Source: Xanthostigma xanthostigma
Taxonomy: Eukaryota; Arthropoda; Insecta; Raphidioptera; Raphidiidae
Reading direction: 5' to 3'
Length of the DNA: 64,000 nt
NCBI GenBank assembly: GCA_963575645.1
Contig: OY754466.1
Span: forward strand, 6,922,001 to 6,986,000
In this document: positions 41,395-51,445 of the stretch, in pieces
Layout: each line of letters opens with the position of its first letter
Numbering within the stretch: position 1 is the stretch's first letter
The notes under the pieces: generated by a model
Database searches by the model: none
Told to the model about the DNA's origin: nothing
The model's input: only the letters and a program-made list of their open reading frames with translations
Translations under genes and position numbers: made by a program

Positions 41395-42115
41395 AGTATT
41401 TAAACGAGTGACTGTAAATTACAATTTTGGGTGACAAAAATAATCAATTTGGGTTACTGTATTACTAAGTGAGCGACTGACTGCGCGTGACGAGAAATCG
41501 AATTTTGGGTGACAAAAATAATCAATTTGGGTTACTGTATTACTAAGTGAGCGACTGTCAATTAAATATACATTTTTTAGAAAACGCAGTTCTATTCAAA
41601 CAATTAACTATTTAATTCGCATACCCCGTTATCATTCACCCCGGAATTGTTTTTTTAAAAACTCCACATTTGCCCCTTCCCGTTTCACTGCGAGACAATT
41701 CGCATACTCCTTTATCGTTCACCCCGGAATTACAATTCGCATACCCGTTTATCGTTCACCCCGGAATTATTTTTTTAAAAACTCCACCTTTGCCCCATCT
41801 CGTTGCACTGCGAGACAATTCGCATACCCCTTTATCAAAAAAAGCGGTGGTTTTAAATCTTCATGAAAATGTGAGTTTTAAGTTGTAGTCTCAAAGTGAA
41901 AAAAAAATAAAAAGTAAAAACAAAAGAAGATATCTGCTTCAAAATTACCGAAGGCATTCTAGTCACTCACTTAGTAATTTAGTCGCTCATTTAGTAATTT
42001 AGTCGCTCACTTAGTAATTTAGTCGCTCACTTAGTAATTTAGTCACTCAACTATTATTTTAATATCTCAAGTTATTAAAACAGTATTTCATCATCAGTCA
42101 CCAGGTTTTTTTTTT
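41395..42115. mobile_element. Foldback-like element with tandem-repeat arms
   Basis: Left arm: two copies of a ~62-bp unit (AATTTTGGGTGACAAAAATA ... ACTAAGTGAGCGACTG) at about 41421 and 41502. Right arm: five ~21-bp units (TAGTCGCTCACTTAGTAATT) at 41960-42050, the inverted form of the left unit's end. Middle: the block ATTCGCATACCC-TTTATCGTTCACCCCGGAATT recurs three to four times around CTCCAC-TTTGCCCC. This resembles FB-type foldback design. No coding. Confidence 0.6.
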
Positions 42116-42552
42116 ATTCGACCGTTTTATAATTCCCCCTTTTAAAATTAATTTGTTGACAACTTTATTTTCTAGTTAACCAATTTTGGAAACATCTTGT
42201 AAAATAAACGAAAATCGTAATTTTTTATGTAGGTACGCGAAGTTTGAAAAAGTTGTAACTAAACAAATTATGAGAATATTTACGGCATTTTTAATAACAG
42301 TAATAAAATAACAAAAATATGTTTATTAATGAATATTTACCGAGCAAACAGTGAAAATGGAAAAGAGGAGATTTTTAATTAAATCATCAAAGTTTTCATC
42401 TTTTAAATCTGATGGCTTTGTGAGGTTATACAGCTAATTGTGGCGCATAAGCGTATTAATTTATTTTTTGCACAACCCCCACAAAACGGTTGCTATTCAT
42501 GTTCGTATAGCGATTGTAAAATAATCCACTTCACACTAGCGTGTAAAGTAAA
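42116..42552. other. Interval with no recognised feature
   Basis: About 440 bp. Nothing recognised. Confidence 0.4.
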
Positions 42553-42845
42553 AAATTATAGTTAAAAAAAAACTAAAAAAAACACGCTTTAATATAGCAA
42601 ATCGAACTAAAAAGTAGAAAATAATTATTAACAAAATAATTCAATTATAGTAAAAAAGCGTGGGGTGCTTGATATTAAATGTTCAATTATTTTATTGGTC
42701 ACTATTTTAGATGAAAATATATAGTAGTTTGCACCCCACACTTTTTTACTGTAATTGAATTATTTTATTAATAATTATTTTCTACTTTTTAGTTCGGTTT
42801 GCTATTTACAGCGTGTTTTTTAAAATTTTTTTTAACTATAATTTC
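42553..42845. mobile_element. Hairpin element family A, divergent copy
   Basis: Arms of about 115 bp: ATAGTTAAAAAAAAACTAAA, CACGCTTTAATATAGC, CGAACTAAAAAGTAGAAAAT, AAAGCGTGGGGTGC at the left and the complement at the right. It differs from other A copies by the central GGGGTGC and an AT-rich loop, and has no tRNA-like module beside it. Confidence 0.7.
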
Positions 42846-42847
42846 TT

Positions 42848-42982
42848 TTATAAAAAATAAAGAAAAGAAACTTCTTACCACAACAGTTTTATTGGCGGAT
42901 GTACATTTCGGGAGCTATGCTCTCATCTTCAGCAAACACTGATCTGGTAAGAAGTTTCTATTCTTTATTTTTTATTTTAATT
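42848..42982 (-). repeat. Inverted repeat enclosing a hammerhead-like core
   Basis: Outer arms AAAAATAAAG-AAAGAAACTTCTTACCA pair with the complement ending at 42982. On the minus strand the centre reads GCTGAAGATGAGAGCATAGC, then TCCCGAAATGTACATCC. This has a CTGA-n-GA-stem-CGAAA order like hammerhead ribozymes of Penelope-type retroelements, but CTGAAGATGA departs from the strict CTGATGA core. Confidence 0.45.
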
Positions 42983-43241
42983 CAACCACAGTGCTCTTAA
43001 TATTTGTATTATAATTTCTTTTCTTAATTTTTAGTCTCAAAACGACATCAAAAGTAATTTTTTTCAAAATTTTCAAAATCAAATTTTTTCAAAATTTTTA
43101 AATTCAATTTTTTTTTTTAAATAATTGTATTGTCATCGGCCCTTGACACGTGTGCAAATTTTCAAGTTAATCAGACTTCTTGAAATTGGTGAAAATTACG
43201 CTGAAAGATTCGGTTACATACATACAGATATCAAGCTAATA

Positions 43242-43812
43242 CAGTATGTAAACGCGAACATAGAGAAATTAGCATTGGGAAAAAATACTTGGATCAGAGT
43301 TAGCCAATGACTGCATTAATTGTTATTTCTATTGAATTATCGTGGTAATCTTGAGGATTTCTATTTTATTTTGATTTAGGTATTTTTATTTTACTTGGTT
43401 TTTTTAATAGTAAAAAGCTCTTATAAATCATTATTTAATTTTTTTTTGTACAAAAATAAAACAAAAAAACAACTCCATCTGTTTGGAAACATTTCATTCA
43501 AAAATTGTCTGACTGGTATGACGTATGCGCGTTGGTAAATCAGTGACCCAATGTCTTTCGGTTCAACACGAATAGGCGGAGATATTTAATCTCGCACCAT
43601 ATTTAAGTATTTTTGGTAATTTAATGTCCCATTAATAAAAAAGTCCGATTATGTTGTAATCATTTGAATATTTTCTTCGGTAGTATACACATTCAGTTTG
43701 CAAAAGAATATTATCTGTCAAATTGAAAAACAAGATTTCAAGGCTCACTCTGATCCTGTCATTTTTTCCCAATGTTAATTTCCCTATGTGCATTTTACGT
43801 GTTTACATACTG
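43242..43812 (-). mobile_element. Mariner-type element, copy 2 (TA target)
   Basis: 571 bp, opposite orientation to 12892-13463, with ~71-bp TIRs (CAGTATGTAAACGCG, GAAATTAGCATTGGGAAAAA) and TA on both sides (43240-43241, 43813-43814). The interior carries the same transposase fragment on the minus strand. Confidence 0.8.
43430..43610 (-). pseudogene. Mariner transposase fragment, copy 2
   Basis: Minus strand encodes AYVIPVRQFLNEMFPNRW, nearer than copy 1 to the usual mariner consensus (P-V-R-Q-F-L-n-E). As in copy 1 the frame ends in a lysine/asparagine tail soon after, so both copies descend from the same internally deleted element. Confidence 0.5.
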
Positions 43813-43979
43813 TATAATATTTTTTTACTACAACAGAATATCTATAAAACCATTTTCAACTACTCTAATAAATTTTGAAATCTTCATGGACGCCACTGAT
43901 CTCGACAGTGTAATATTGAAACAGTGCTTCGTCCCTTGCCTTATTTATATAATAACGAGAACGTTTTATTAACTTGTTG

Positions 43980-44312
43980 CAGCTGTAAAACCGCTTCGCA
44001 ATATTTATACCGCCCCCACCACTGCTATTATAATATTAATTATATAAACATTATAATGTTGGTAACGTTAGGGCCATTATTATTTTTATTACTTGTCCCT
44101 TAATGTTGGTAACAATATGTTCGGTCCAGACGTTTTAACTTCACTAAAATATTTAATGAACCCGCTGGGCGGAGCGGCGTGCAGCTCTTGATAAGTTCTA
44201 ACAACGTTTAGAACAAAAATAATTATGGAATGTTTATATTTTTTATATGTTTTGACGTCACATGTACAAACTGTACTATTATGTGCTAAATAAAATCTAT
44301 CTATCTATCATT
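43980..44312 (+). mobile_element. Possible LINE 3' tail
   Basis: Ends GTGCTAAATAAAATCTATCT, then short CTAT repeats at 44290-44310, a 3' end style of several insect LINEs, preceded by GC-richer text (CCCGCTGGGCGGAGCGGCGT). No reverse transcriptase frame is attached and the 5' border is unknown. Confidence 0.4.
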
Positions 44313-44388
44313 ATTACTCATGTCGAATCACGTTGAAGTACAAAACGATTAACAAATAAATTAGACGCAGGCGACCTCAGCTGTTGAG

Positions 44389-44770
44389 TAATATTATAAG
44401 CCTATATTTAAGATGGCAGACATTTCCTCCGGTTGTAACATCCCGGCAGACACAATAAAAGGTCCGCTGTTTGAGCTCGATGATATTATGCGAACATATG
44501 AGTGTGAGTGAGAACGTCCGATGGCTTTTTTTGACAGTTTTGTGAAATTTATTTGTTTGCACACACGCAGAGTTTAAGAAAGAAAAACTCCATGGAAAAA
44601 AACAACCCAAATTTCATGAAGCTTTTAAAAAAAGCCATCGAACGCTCTCACTCCCACTCATATGTTTGCATAATATCATTGCGCTCATACAGCTGACCTT
44701 TTATTGTGTCTGCCGGGACGTTATAACCGGAAGAAATGTCTGCCATCATAAATATAGGCTTGCAATATTA
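44389..44770. mobile_element. 382-bp foldback MITE
   Basis: Arms of about 150 bp: TAATATTATAAGCCTATATT, GGCAGACATTTCCTCCGGTT, GGCAGACACAATAAAAGGTC, then CGATGGCTTTTTTTGACA at the left, and the complements in order at the right. Non-coding. The outer TAATATTA is itself palindromic, so the target duplication is ambiguous. Confidence 0.8.
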
Positions 44771-45248
44771 CAATAAATAATATATAAAAATTTAATGTTT
44801 GTTAAAATATGTGTTGTCTGCTACTGGCTCTTCAGATAAGTGGAATATTAAAAATGATCTTTTGTGTCTTGTAATTTTTAAATTACTTGCAGACGCCAAA
44901 AACTTTTTAATAACAAACTGAACAATCAGTCTACGCCTATTCCGACTTTAAATTGCGAAAACAAATCACGATTGTCATAATTGTCGACATACTCTGTGAA
45001 CTATATAATTAAATAGTTGATAGTTCAAAAGAAGGAGCAGGGCAGGCAACATTAATTTGTGAAATCAAATCACGATGACTATTATTACCGGGAACCTTTA
45101 TTCAACAAACGTAAAGGTACAAAATAATAGTTGGACTGTAATCAGATAATATCTGAGGTCAAAAAGTCAAGTGGTTTATGTCGCATTTTAAGTATACTTT
45201 AAACTACTACAAACCAAATGATATGACAGCTACAGGAAATCGTTCCAC
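44771..45248. other. Interval with no recognised feature
   Basis: About 480 bp. Nothing recognised. Confidence 0.4.
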
Positions 45249-45253
45249 ATAAA

Positions 45254-45763
45254 GGTGGCACTTCACATGGGTATTTGTGTTCGCTATTGGGTGTTTGTTG
45301 TATTTGGCAAAATATATGACGTTCAAGACAAACATGCAAATAGAGGCAAATACGACCATCCACACATGGTAGTCAAATAACAAACCCACAAACATTTGGC
45401 AGCAGAACGCAAAGTTCTAAATTCCAGGAATTTTAGCACTGTTTGATTGTCCCAATTCATTTTCAATAGTAATTGTTCCAGTTCTCGCTCACAGCACAGA
45501 CACAAAAATACTGCACGCCCGTACAGGTTCACGGGGCGTGCGCTTCTGAATATGGCCATTGTGTGGACGGTTTATTTGCGTATTTGCCTATTTGAGTAAT
45601 TTGATGTGCCTCGAAAAACCGACAAGCGCACGGTAACGCGTATTTGGTATTGGCCTTATTTGTCAAATAGGAAAATAAGGCCAATAGTTTGTCAAATAGA
45701 CCCTCCACACTTGGTAATTGTTTGCCAAATACACAAATACAAATAGCCATGTGAAGTGCCGGC
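45254..45763. mobile_element. 510-bp TIR element with ATAAA flanks
   Basis: Ends GGTGGCACTTCACATGGGTA and the complement of GCCGGCACTTCACATGGCTA are inverted. The same 5-mer ATAAA lies on both sides (45249-45253, 45764-45768), a possible target duplication. An inner hairpin TATTGGCCTTATTT / AAATAAGGCCAATA lies near 45647-45690. Short open frames crossing it have no known domain. Confidence 0.65.
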
Positions 45764-45768
45764 ATAAA

Positions 45769-46462
45769 ATAGACTAGGCAATCCTGAAGACCGCATTCTG
45801 GAGTCAATTATACAGAGTTCTTAAATACTGCTTTTCCTCAACGGTCGATTGATACTGGAAGAGAAATACAATTGCCACAGTCTTGTCTCTCAATGATTTT
45901 TAAATTAGGGTTTTATAAAAACAATAATATCTATTTAGTGATGAATTGGAAAATATTGACCAACTTAAAAGAACAATAATGCAAGTTTCTCAAACGTTTT
46001 CCCCGTAAATGGTTAATTCTATTTTAAATAAAAAACTGATTAGGATATTGTTTATGTATTTGAATACTTGGAATTTTTGTCTTTAATTAAAATTTTATTT
46101 GTCAAGTATGTGCTTTTTCGGTGTATGTTGCATTTTAAGTGGAACGATTTTTAGTAGTGCATTAGTGATTTCCATAGTTACATCAACATCAAGTATATGT
46201 ATGTTACGGTCTATAACCGAATTCGGTCAATGACCGAAATAAATGCGCAAAACTAGGTTTCACCAACTAATATTGCCCAAACCCGAAATCTTACATTTAA
46301 GCGGGTATTGAGTGTTATAAAATGAGCAAAACGCATTTTCAATTGAACAAAACTAGTTCTGTCCATTTTTGAAAGGACAGTATTAGTATGGCATCGGAAT
46401 CTTCTTTGCGTTTTATAATTAACTTTTCCACATCAATGATACTTATTATATCAACAGCTCTG
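45769..46462. other. Interval with no recognised feature
   Basis: About 690 bp. The part next to 46463 would have been the 3' flank of the open frame at 46969-47524 before the hAT insertion. Confidence 0.4.
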
Positions 46463-46470
46463 AGCACAAC

Positions 46471-46968
46471 TAGGATTACCAGATTGGCGGGACTTGGCTG
46501 GATTGTCCAGCAATTTTACACGTTGTCCAGTGTCCCGGTTTTAGGCAAAATATCCAGCTAAAAATAAAAAACATGCACCGCCAGAGCTAATAATTAGATT
46601 AAACTTTGAAGAAAACTGTACTAATTTTAAATCTTTTCTAAATAGGTACAGAGAAAGGTTCTAAAATGATAAAGGCGGCTAAGGGAAATACTAAATATAC
46701 CTATGTGGCAAAAAAGTGACGTGAAAGGTACCATTGACTGTTAGATTAAGCTACCTCTGTTTTTGTACCAATTTCAGCTGTTCAGCTCAATAGTTTGTAC
46801 TTTCGTTTTTCTTATAACAATAATACCTAAGTAAGTGCATATTACTTAATTATATGTCGTGTTTCGGTTGATTAATGCAGATTTTTATTTTGTCCAGCCT
46901 AAAATCTTTTGGTCCAGATATTTTAGAATATTGTCCAGAAATTTTTATTTCCCAATCTGGAAACCCTA
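46471..46968. mobile_element. hAT-type element with perfect 8-bp TSD
   Basis: 498 bp. The ends are TAGGATTACCAGATTGG and the complement of TAGGGTTTCCAGATTGG, flanked by identical AGCACAAC at 46463-46470 and 46969-46976, the target length of hAT elements. Repeated TGTCCAG motifs lie near both ends. Non-coding. It is inserted at the 3' end of the minus-strand frame 46850-47524. Confidence 0.85.
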
Positions 46969-47524
46969 AGCACAACAGATCCGACTGTAAAACGTCGACC
47001 TGAACTACTTTGTCTTGAGAGTACAGATATTGTGGCTCGGAAGAGAAGAAAGCGGGCCGCCTTGTCTCGATGTAGCGGGTTTGTAGATAGGTAGAGGCAG
47101 TTGGTTGGTAGCTACCAATGTAGCCAAGCTCTGTAAAATCAACATCACACAAGGTACCTTTGTTCTGTGTGCAGATATCATTTACATGACAAAGGAAGTG
47201 GTCCCATCTATCCCAGTGCTTACACGGGAAACCCTCACGTGTGTAAATTGTACAGGATAACCTACGGGATGCTACACGAATATTGCACAGGATGTCTCCT
47301 ACTAATTCAGGATTGGGAGAAAAAAAAACCAAAACATTATTGTATTGCGATGCACAAAAACAAACAACAATTTTCTTCCCAGGGTTTGAGAATTGCAAGT
47401 GTTTTGCCAAGGTTAGTAGACTACGAAAGTTGCTTCGTTCCATCAGCGTAAGCGCGAGAATGGCGTCAACTAGCGGAGCGTTCATATTTTTAACAAGAAA
47501 TAAATTGATTTGGTTGTCATCCAA
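46850..47524 (-). CDS. Unknown 224-codon open frame, 3' end overwritten by hAT
   Basis: Longest frame in the window. I do not recognise the family. The first ATG is about 13 residues in; the frame opens with TTG. The stretch LSCTIYTREGFPCKHWDRW resembles a SWIM-type zinc-binding signature (C...G-x-P-C-K-H), though only one cysteine of the usual C-x-C pair is clear. The last ~40 residues (from 46968 down) are read from the hAT element and are not native; across one copy of the target duplication the older frame would stop within about five codons. A decayed similar segment lies just upstream (47630-47710). It could be a host exon or retrogene, or part of a large transposon. Confidence 0.35.
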   Translation of the reverse strand: MDDNQINLFLVKNMNAPLVDAILALTLMERSNFRSLLTLAKHLQFSNPGKKIVVCFCASQYNNVLVFFSPNPELVGDILCNIRVASRRLSCTIYTREGFPCKHWDRWDHFLCHVNDICTQNKGTLCDVDFTELGYIGSYQPTASTYLQTRYIETRRPAFFSSEPQYLYSQDKVVQVDVLQSDLLCLGFPDWEIKISGQYSKISGPKDFRLDKIKICINQPKHDI

Positions 47525-47629
47525 TTTCTTGGCACAGTTATTTTTTAATAAAAAAAATGTGTTCGCAATAAAATTATGTACATATACTACCTAACGAAAC
47601 AAGGCAACCTCTACAAATCTTGATTGCAG

Positions 47630-47710
47630 AGGGGGTCTACTACTAATTCTGGATAGAAAAAAACTGGGAACAATTATTGTATTACGTTGGGCACCTAAAA
47701 GGCAATAAGA
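47630..47710 (-). pseudogene. Decayed partial duplicate of the 46.9-47.5 kb frame
   Basis: Aligns with 47281-47365 (CTACTAATTC-GGAT, GAAAAAAA-C, TTATTGTATT-CG). On the minus strand a C-x-x-Q-Y-N-N piece parallels CASQYNNVLVFF of the main frame, but stops and indels break it. Confidence 0.4.
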
Positions 47711-47940
47711 TCGTTTTTACCAGTCGTCTAAAAATTATGCAATTTATTTGATTAATAAGAAACAACAACTAATGTAAATCGTATTGAGAACAAGCGTTAT
47801 TTATATTTGAGTTCAGAATTGCACTTACCTTAATTGGCATTTACAATATCAGCTTTTGTTCCAGATTTCTATTTCTCACATTCATATTTCTCCTGCAACA
47901 AAAACAAATACATAAATAAATTACAAAATGTTCTGTGTTT

Positions 47941-48390
47941 AAAGGCCACTGCACACGAGGCTAGAAACGCTGCTAGATTCCTTGCTAGATTTGCCTACTA
48001 GTTTTCTAGCGCTAGTTTTCTTGATTGCTGTTAAGTGCTCGCTTCACACGAGATTATTTTTCAAGCGTGTTTTGTGGATAGATCTGGTGCGCGCGCAGTG
48101 ACAGTTCGAATATAAACACAAAGCAAAACGTGTCTGTTGTCTGGCAGAATGACGCCATGTGTGTGTTCAAGTGCCCACGTGAAGATACTGCTTCCTGATT
48201 GGTTCTTGCTCACACCTAGCAACAAATCTAGCAGGGAAAATAGCCCCTGTTCTAATTTTAAAACCTATGTTCTGAGCTAGCAAGGCAGCCCGCAGTGACG
48301 TCATTTCCAGCTTCGTACCCAACCTACCGGCTAGCAGAACTCCTAGCAGCATCTCTAGCAGCGTTTCTAGCCTCGTGTGTAGCGGCCTTT
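47941..48390. mobile_element. 450-bp TIR element
   Basis: Ends AAAGGCCACTGCACACGAGG, then CTAGAAACGCTGCTAGA, pair with the complement at the right (GCAGCGTTTCTAGCCTCG, then TGTGTAGCGGCCTTT). CTAG motifs recur along both arms. Non-coding. The flanks TTTA/TTTA are compatible with a short AT target but are ambiguous with the ends. Confidence 0.7.
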
Positions 48391-48493
48391 ACTGAAATGA
48401 AATTAAAACTACTGTTTGACCGAGGAAAGAAAGTCTGCTAAGAGAATGTGCATGGGATAACTGTATGAAAACAGACTAATGATTTATAGCTAA

Positions 48494-48530
48494 CTAGCTT
48501 TTGTCCGCGACTTTGTCCGCGTGAAATCTG
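48494..48530 (-). mobile_element. Helitron-like 3' end (minus strand)
   Basis: Minus strand: CACGCGGACAAAGTCGCGGA, then CAAAAGCTAG, matching the hairpin + CTAG layout and close to the end at 11530-11562. Upstream sequence is cut by the pogo/Tigger element starting at 48546. Confidence 0.5.
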
Positions 48531-48545
48531 TGTGTACAATTGATA

Positions 48546-49235
48546 TACAGTGTAAACTCCATTTAACGTCACTCGATATAACGACAAACTCCTTAAAACG
48601 TCGAAATTACTTAACTCTAGATGGTTTACCTTGTTGCTCATGCAATGATACACTCTAAATAACCACAATAATACGTCATCATTAAGCAATAAACGGTACT
48701 TGTTTGTTATTTTGTTGCTTTGTTGTCGGCATCATGCGTACCGAAGATTCCAAGAAATGCGTTCTTTTGTTTATTGGGATTATCTTTCATATGTTTAGCT
48801 CAGCTGTAATTTGTGATAGTATTGTAAGCACTTATAAAGTTCTTACTTTAAAATAAATAAAACCCCTAGACTTGAATTATTAAAAATTCGTGATGATCTG
48901 TTTTCTCAGATGAAAATAATTCAATTGATTTTTTCCAAAATTAATAACAACATTCATTTTTCCAGCGTAGCTAAGGAAAACCAATTTTGACAATATTACA
49001 AAAAAGAGAGAGAGAGTTAATGTAACAAAGCTTGCTGTTTTGTAATATTGTCAAAATTGAGAGAGAGAGTTAATGTAACAAAGCTTGCTACAGTATGAAC
49101 GTTTGTTGGTCAGTTGTAAATTTTATATACTTATTATGAGTAAATACATATTATAGTAAAAAAATATTAATGGATTATTTCTTCTCTCCGTTTAACGACA
49201 ACTCTCAATAACGCTACAAAGTGACAATAGGTTCG
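48546..49235 (+). mobile_element. pogo/Tigger-type element, degraded
   Basis: Left end CAGTGTAAACTCCATTTAAC with TCGATATAACGACAAACTCC, after a TA. The right part has CTCCGTTTAACGACAACTCT, CAATAACG and GGTTCGGTGCC, paralleling the better copy at 60847-61358. The exact right border is not clear. A duplicated GAGAGAGAGTTAATGTAACA segment lies inside (49003-49090). Confidence 0.55.
49003..49090 (+). repeat. Short direct duplication with inverted spacer
   Basis: The block GAGAGAGAGTTAATGTAACA, then AAGCTTGCT, occurs twice about 55 bp apart. ATTTTGACAATATTACAAAA before the first copy and TTTTGTAATATTGTCAAAAT before the second are inverted, so the duplication also flipped or captured this spacer. 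Confidence 0.6.
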
Positions 49236-49405
49236 GTGCCTAACTGCTCAACTGACCGCTCCGAACACCTCCTCTTCTAACAGCTGTATTTTTCCAATAA
49301 CTTTGAATATTATAAAATCATTTTACCAACTCACTCTAAACATGTTTAGGAATTTTGTGCAAAAAAATAATTCGACTTTTTCAACCTATCACATGAGGTG
49401 ACCCC

Positions 49406-49496
49406 CTTAAGTGTTTGCCCCTCCGTTTTGTTTATAGTTATTTTTAATGGAAATTGTAATTTTTTGAATTAAAAGGCAAATCCGTTGAAATAATTG
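49406..49496 (-). pseudogene. Second Helitron helicase fragment
   Basis: AAGTGTTTGCCCCTCCGTTT and TTTTTAATGGAAATTGTAAT, GGCAAATCCGTTGAAATAAT match the helicase relic around 33430-33523 at the DNA level, same strand, with a ~12-bp deletion. Only about 90 bp remain. Confidence 0.6.
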
Positions 49497-50034
49497 AGCG
49501 CACACTGCACAGTAATAGATTTTGCCCGGCTACTTTCTACACTGAATATTTGTCTTATACTGTCGTTTTAACATTTTTTGATAATTTTTTTTCAAACGTG
49601 TTTTAAATATTAATATTTAAATTTTACATAAAATAATAATTTCCGAATTTTTGAGACAATTCGTATAAAAAATGAATATGGTAGCCATGCAGACTTTATT
49701 AACAGAAGAAGTTCATAGGCCAAAAGGTCGTTATCTTAAATTATATATTTTGATAGGTTATTTGTTTCGCCAAGCTCCTGTTTCCAATTTCAATATTTTA
49801 AATGCAATTAAAATGTTTTAACCCGAATGAGAAAATGCAGTCTATTGTTTAACAGCGTTCCAAAAATAGCTTCGTACGGTAGACTTGATTGAAATCTATC
49901 ACAAATTACTATTCTCTTTGTCATAAAATGCTTTTTCTATATTAATAACAAGCCAGTACCTATATACACTTTAACGTTCTGCAATTTATATATTGGCACA
50001 TAACTCGACTCGAACGATGCTAGTATAAAAAAAT
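49497..50034. other. Interval with no recognised feature
   Basis: About 540 bp. Nothing recognised. Confidence 0.4.
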
Positions 50035-50035
50035 A

Positions 50036-50110
50036 TAGTTTAAAAAAAACACGCTTTAATAGCAATGTGCACTAAAAAGAAAAAAATATTTTTTTTTAAA
50101 TTGCTTAACT
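50036..50110. repeat. Family A hairpin, left-arm fragment
   Basis: TATAGTTTAAAAAAAACACG and CTTTAATAGC, then AAAATATTTTTTTTTAAATT, match the outer arm of family A. The hairpin core and right arm are absent. Confidence 0.5.
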
Positions 50111-50224
50111 TGAAAAAATCACTGTAAGCCTGCTAACGAGCCGAGCTGTACGTTGCATTGCCTACTTATAGGCATAGTTTTTAGTGAGACAATTAAAATT
50201 ATGCTTTTCGCTTTTAGGCTTAAT

Positions 50225-50520
50225 CGATTCAGCGTACTTTTTTCTTTAAGACACGTTAATATTAAGCATATCTGAGATATTTACATATTTTTCAATTCTC
50301 GTAATTGTTTTCATGCGTTTCGCAAATCTGCAACTTTTGAAGACTGCACTAAACGGTTTTTGGCCTGTTTTATATTAACCAAACTTATAGAAAACGTCAA
50401 GCTAAATCAATTCTGATAATTCGTAATCCTGTATCACTTTTAGTTTCAGAGATATAATTATTTATATTATTTGAGAAAGTTTTAAAGACGTCATAACTTC
50501 TAAACGATTAAATGATACAT
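50225..50520 (+). repeat. Fragment related to the 58 kb repeat
   Basis: TCGATTCAGCGTACTTTTTT, TTCGCAAATCTGCAACTTTT and ATAACTTCTAAACGATTAAA parallel TTCGATTCAGCGCACTTTTT, TTCGCAAATCGGCGGCTTTT and ATAACTTCGAAACC at 58.46-58.64 kb. Diverged, with no coding. Confidence 0.4.
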
Positions 50521-50969
50521 AGGTGGGAATGGTCGGAAGATTACGCGCGATTTTTTCTATAAGAATAACCTCAGTTGTAACTGGTTCGTAAACAATGTGT
50601 CACAGATTTCTGGGTAAAAAACGGAAAAAGTAAGAAGGGGGTTGTGTGCAAAGTTTTAAATTATACTGACGTGTGGAAGTGGGTAAAAATTAATTTAAAA
50701 GATTCCATTAGATAGACAGATACCTACATACACACATACATACAAAATAAAAGCATATCAATATTACTTACGGGTTGTAATAATAGATGAGAAAATAATG
50801 GCAACACATTTTCAATTTGAAACTGAAGTAGGTATATTAACAGTATCTAAATAAAACATTTCAGTTCTTGAAAAAAAAACTACAACACGTTGTACACATT
50901 TAAGATTAACAAAAGACTGACGACTTTTTACACGCTTTATTAACTTCACTTGTAAGTTTGTATGTGTGT

Positions 50970-51045
50970 ATACATGTATGTATGTATGTATGTATGTATG
51001 TATGTATGTATGTATGTAGGTAGGTATGTATGTATGTTTGTTTGT
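50970..51045 (+). repeat. GTAT tetranucleotide microsatellite
   Basis: About 15 units of TATG/GTAT with a few substitutions. Short versions (ATAC on the other strand) occur at the same relative position beside the tRNA-like modules at 3410 and 15160, so it belongs to the composite element. Confidence 0.75.
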
Positions 51046-51108
51046 AACCTTCGTTTGGACTACAGCAAGTGGTTTATTACTGTAGTATAATATGCCAGCA
51101 CTGTAACT

Positions 51109-51199
51109 ACAGTGGTTAGACGTGTGGTCTAAGGCACGGGTCTTCGCTAACGTCAACTCTCGGAATCACGGGTCGTGGGTTCTAATCCCGTCCACGCCG
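51109..51199 (+). repeat. tRNA-like module of the composite element, copy 3
   Basis: A-box-like GTGGTTAGACGTGTGGTCTA and B box GGGTTCTAATCCC, about 50 bp apart, with a long variable region as in Leu/Ser tRNAs. The 3' side ends GTCCACGCC; the 5' side pairs at only about four of seven acceptor positions. Followed by A8 TTG T9, then the family A arm. Copies 1 and 2 show the same order. Confidence 0.65.
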
Positions 51200-51445
51200 A
51201 AAAAAAATTGTTTTTTTTTCGGCAAATTTTTGACAATAAATCGAACTAAAAAGTGGAAAATAAATATAGTTTAAAAAAAACTAAAAAGCACGCTTTATAT
51301 AAAAAAAAAAGTGAAAAATACCTATATATAGTTTAAAAAAAACTAAAAAATACGCTTTATATCGAACTAAAAAGTAAAAAATATTTTTTTTTAATAAGCT
51401 TAAAACAATAATGAATAAAAAACACTAGTATTATTGTGAAAAAAA

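Noticed and set aside
41960-42050. CRISPR array (21-bp repeats)
   Set aside because: The repeats are contiguous with no unique spacers and lie in a eukaryotic foldback element.
47167-47451. Plus-strand frames of 94 and 103 codons
   Set aside because: Antisense shadows of the longer minus frame 46850-47524.
50812-51156. 114-codon minus frame with Tyr-Ile-His-Thr repeats
   Set aside because: It is a translation of the GTAT microsatellite and the tRNA-like module.
51109-51199. Functional Leu/Ser tRNA gene
   Set aside because: Only about four of seven acceptor pairs form, and it recurs as part of a composite repeat.
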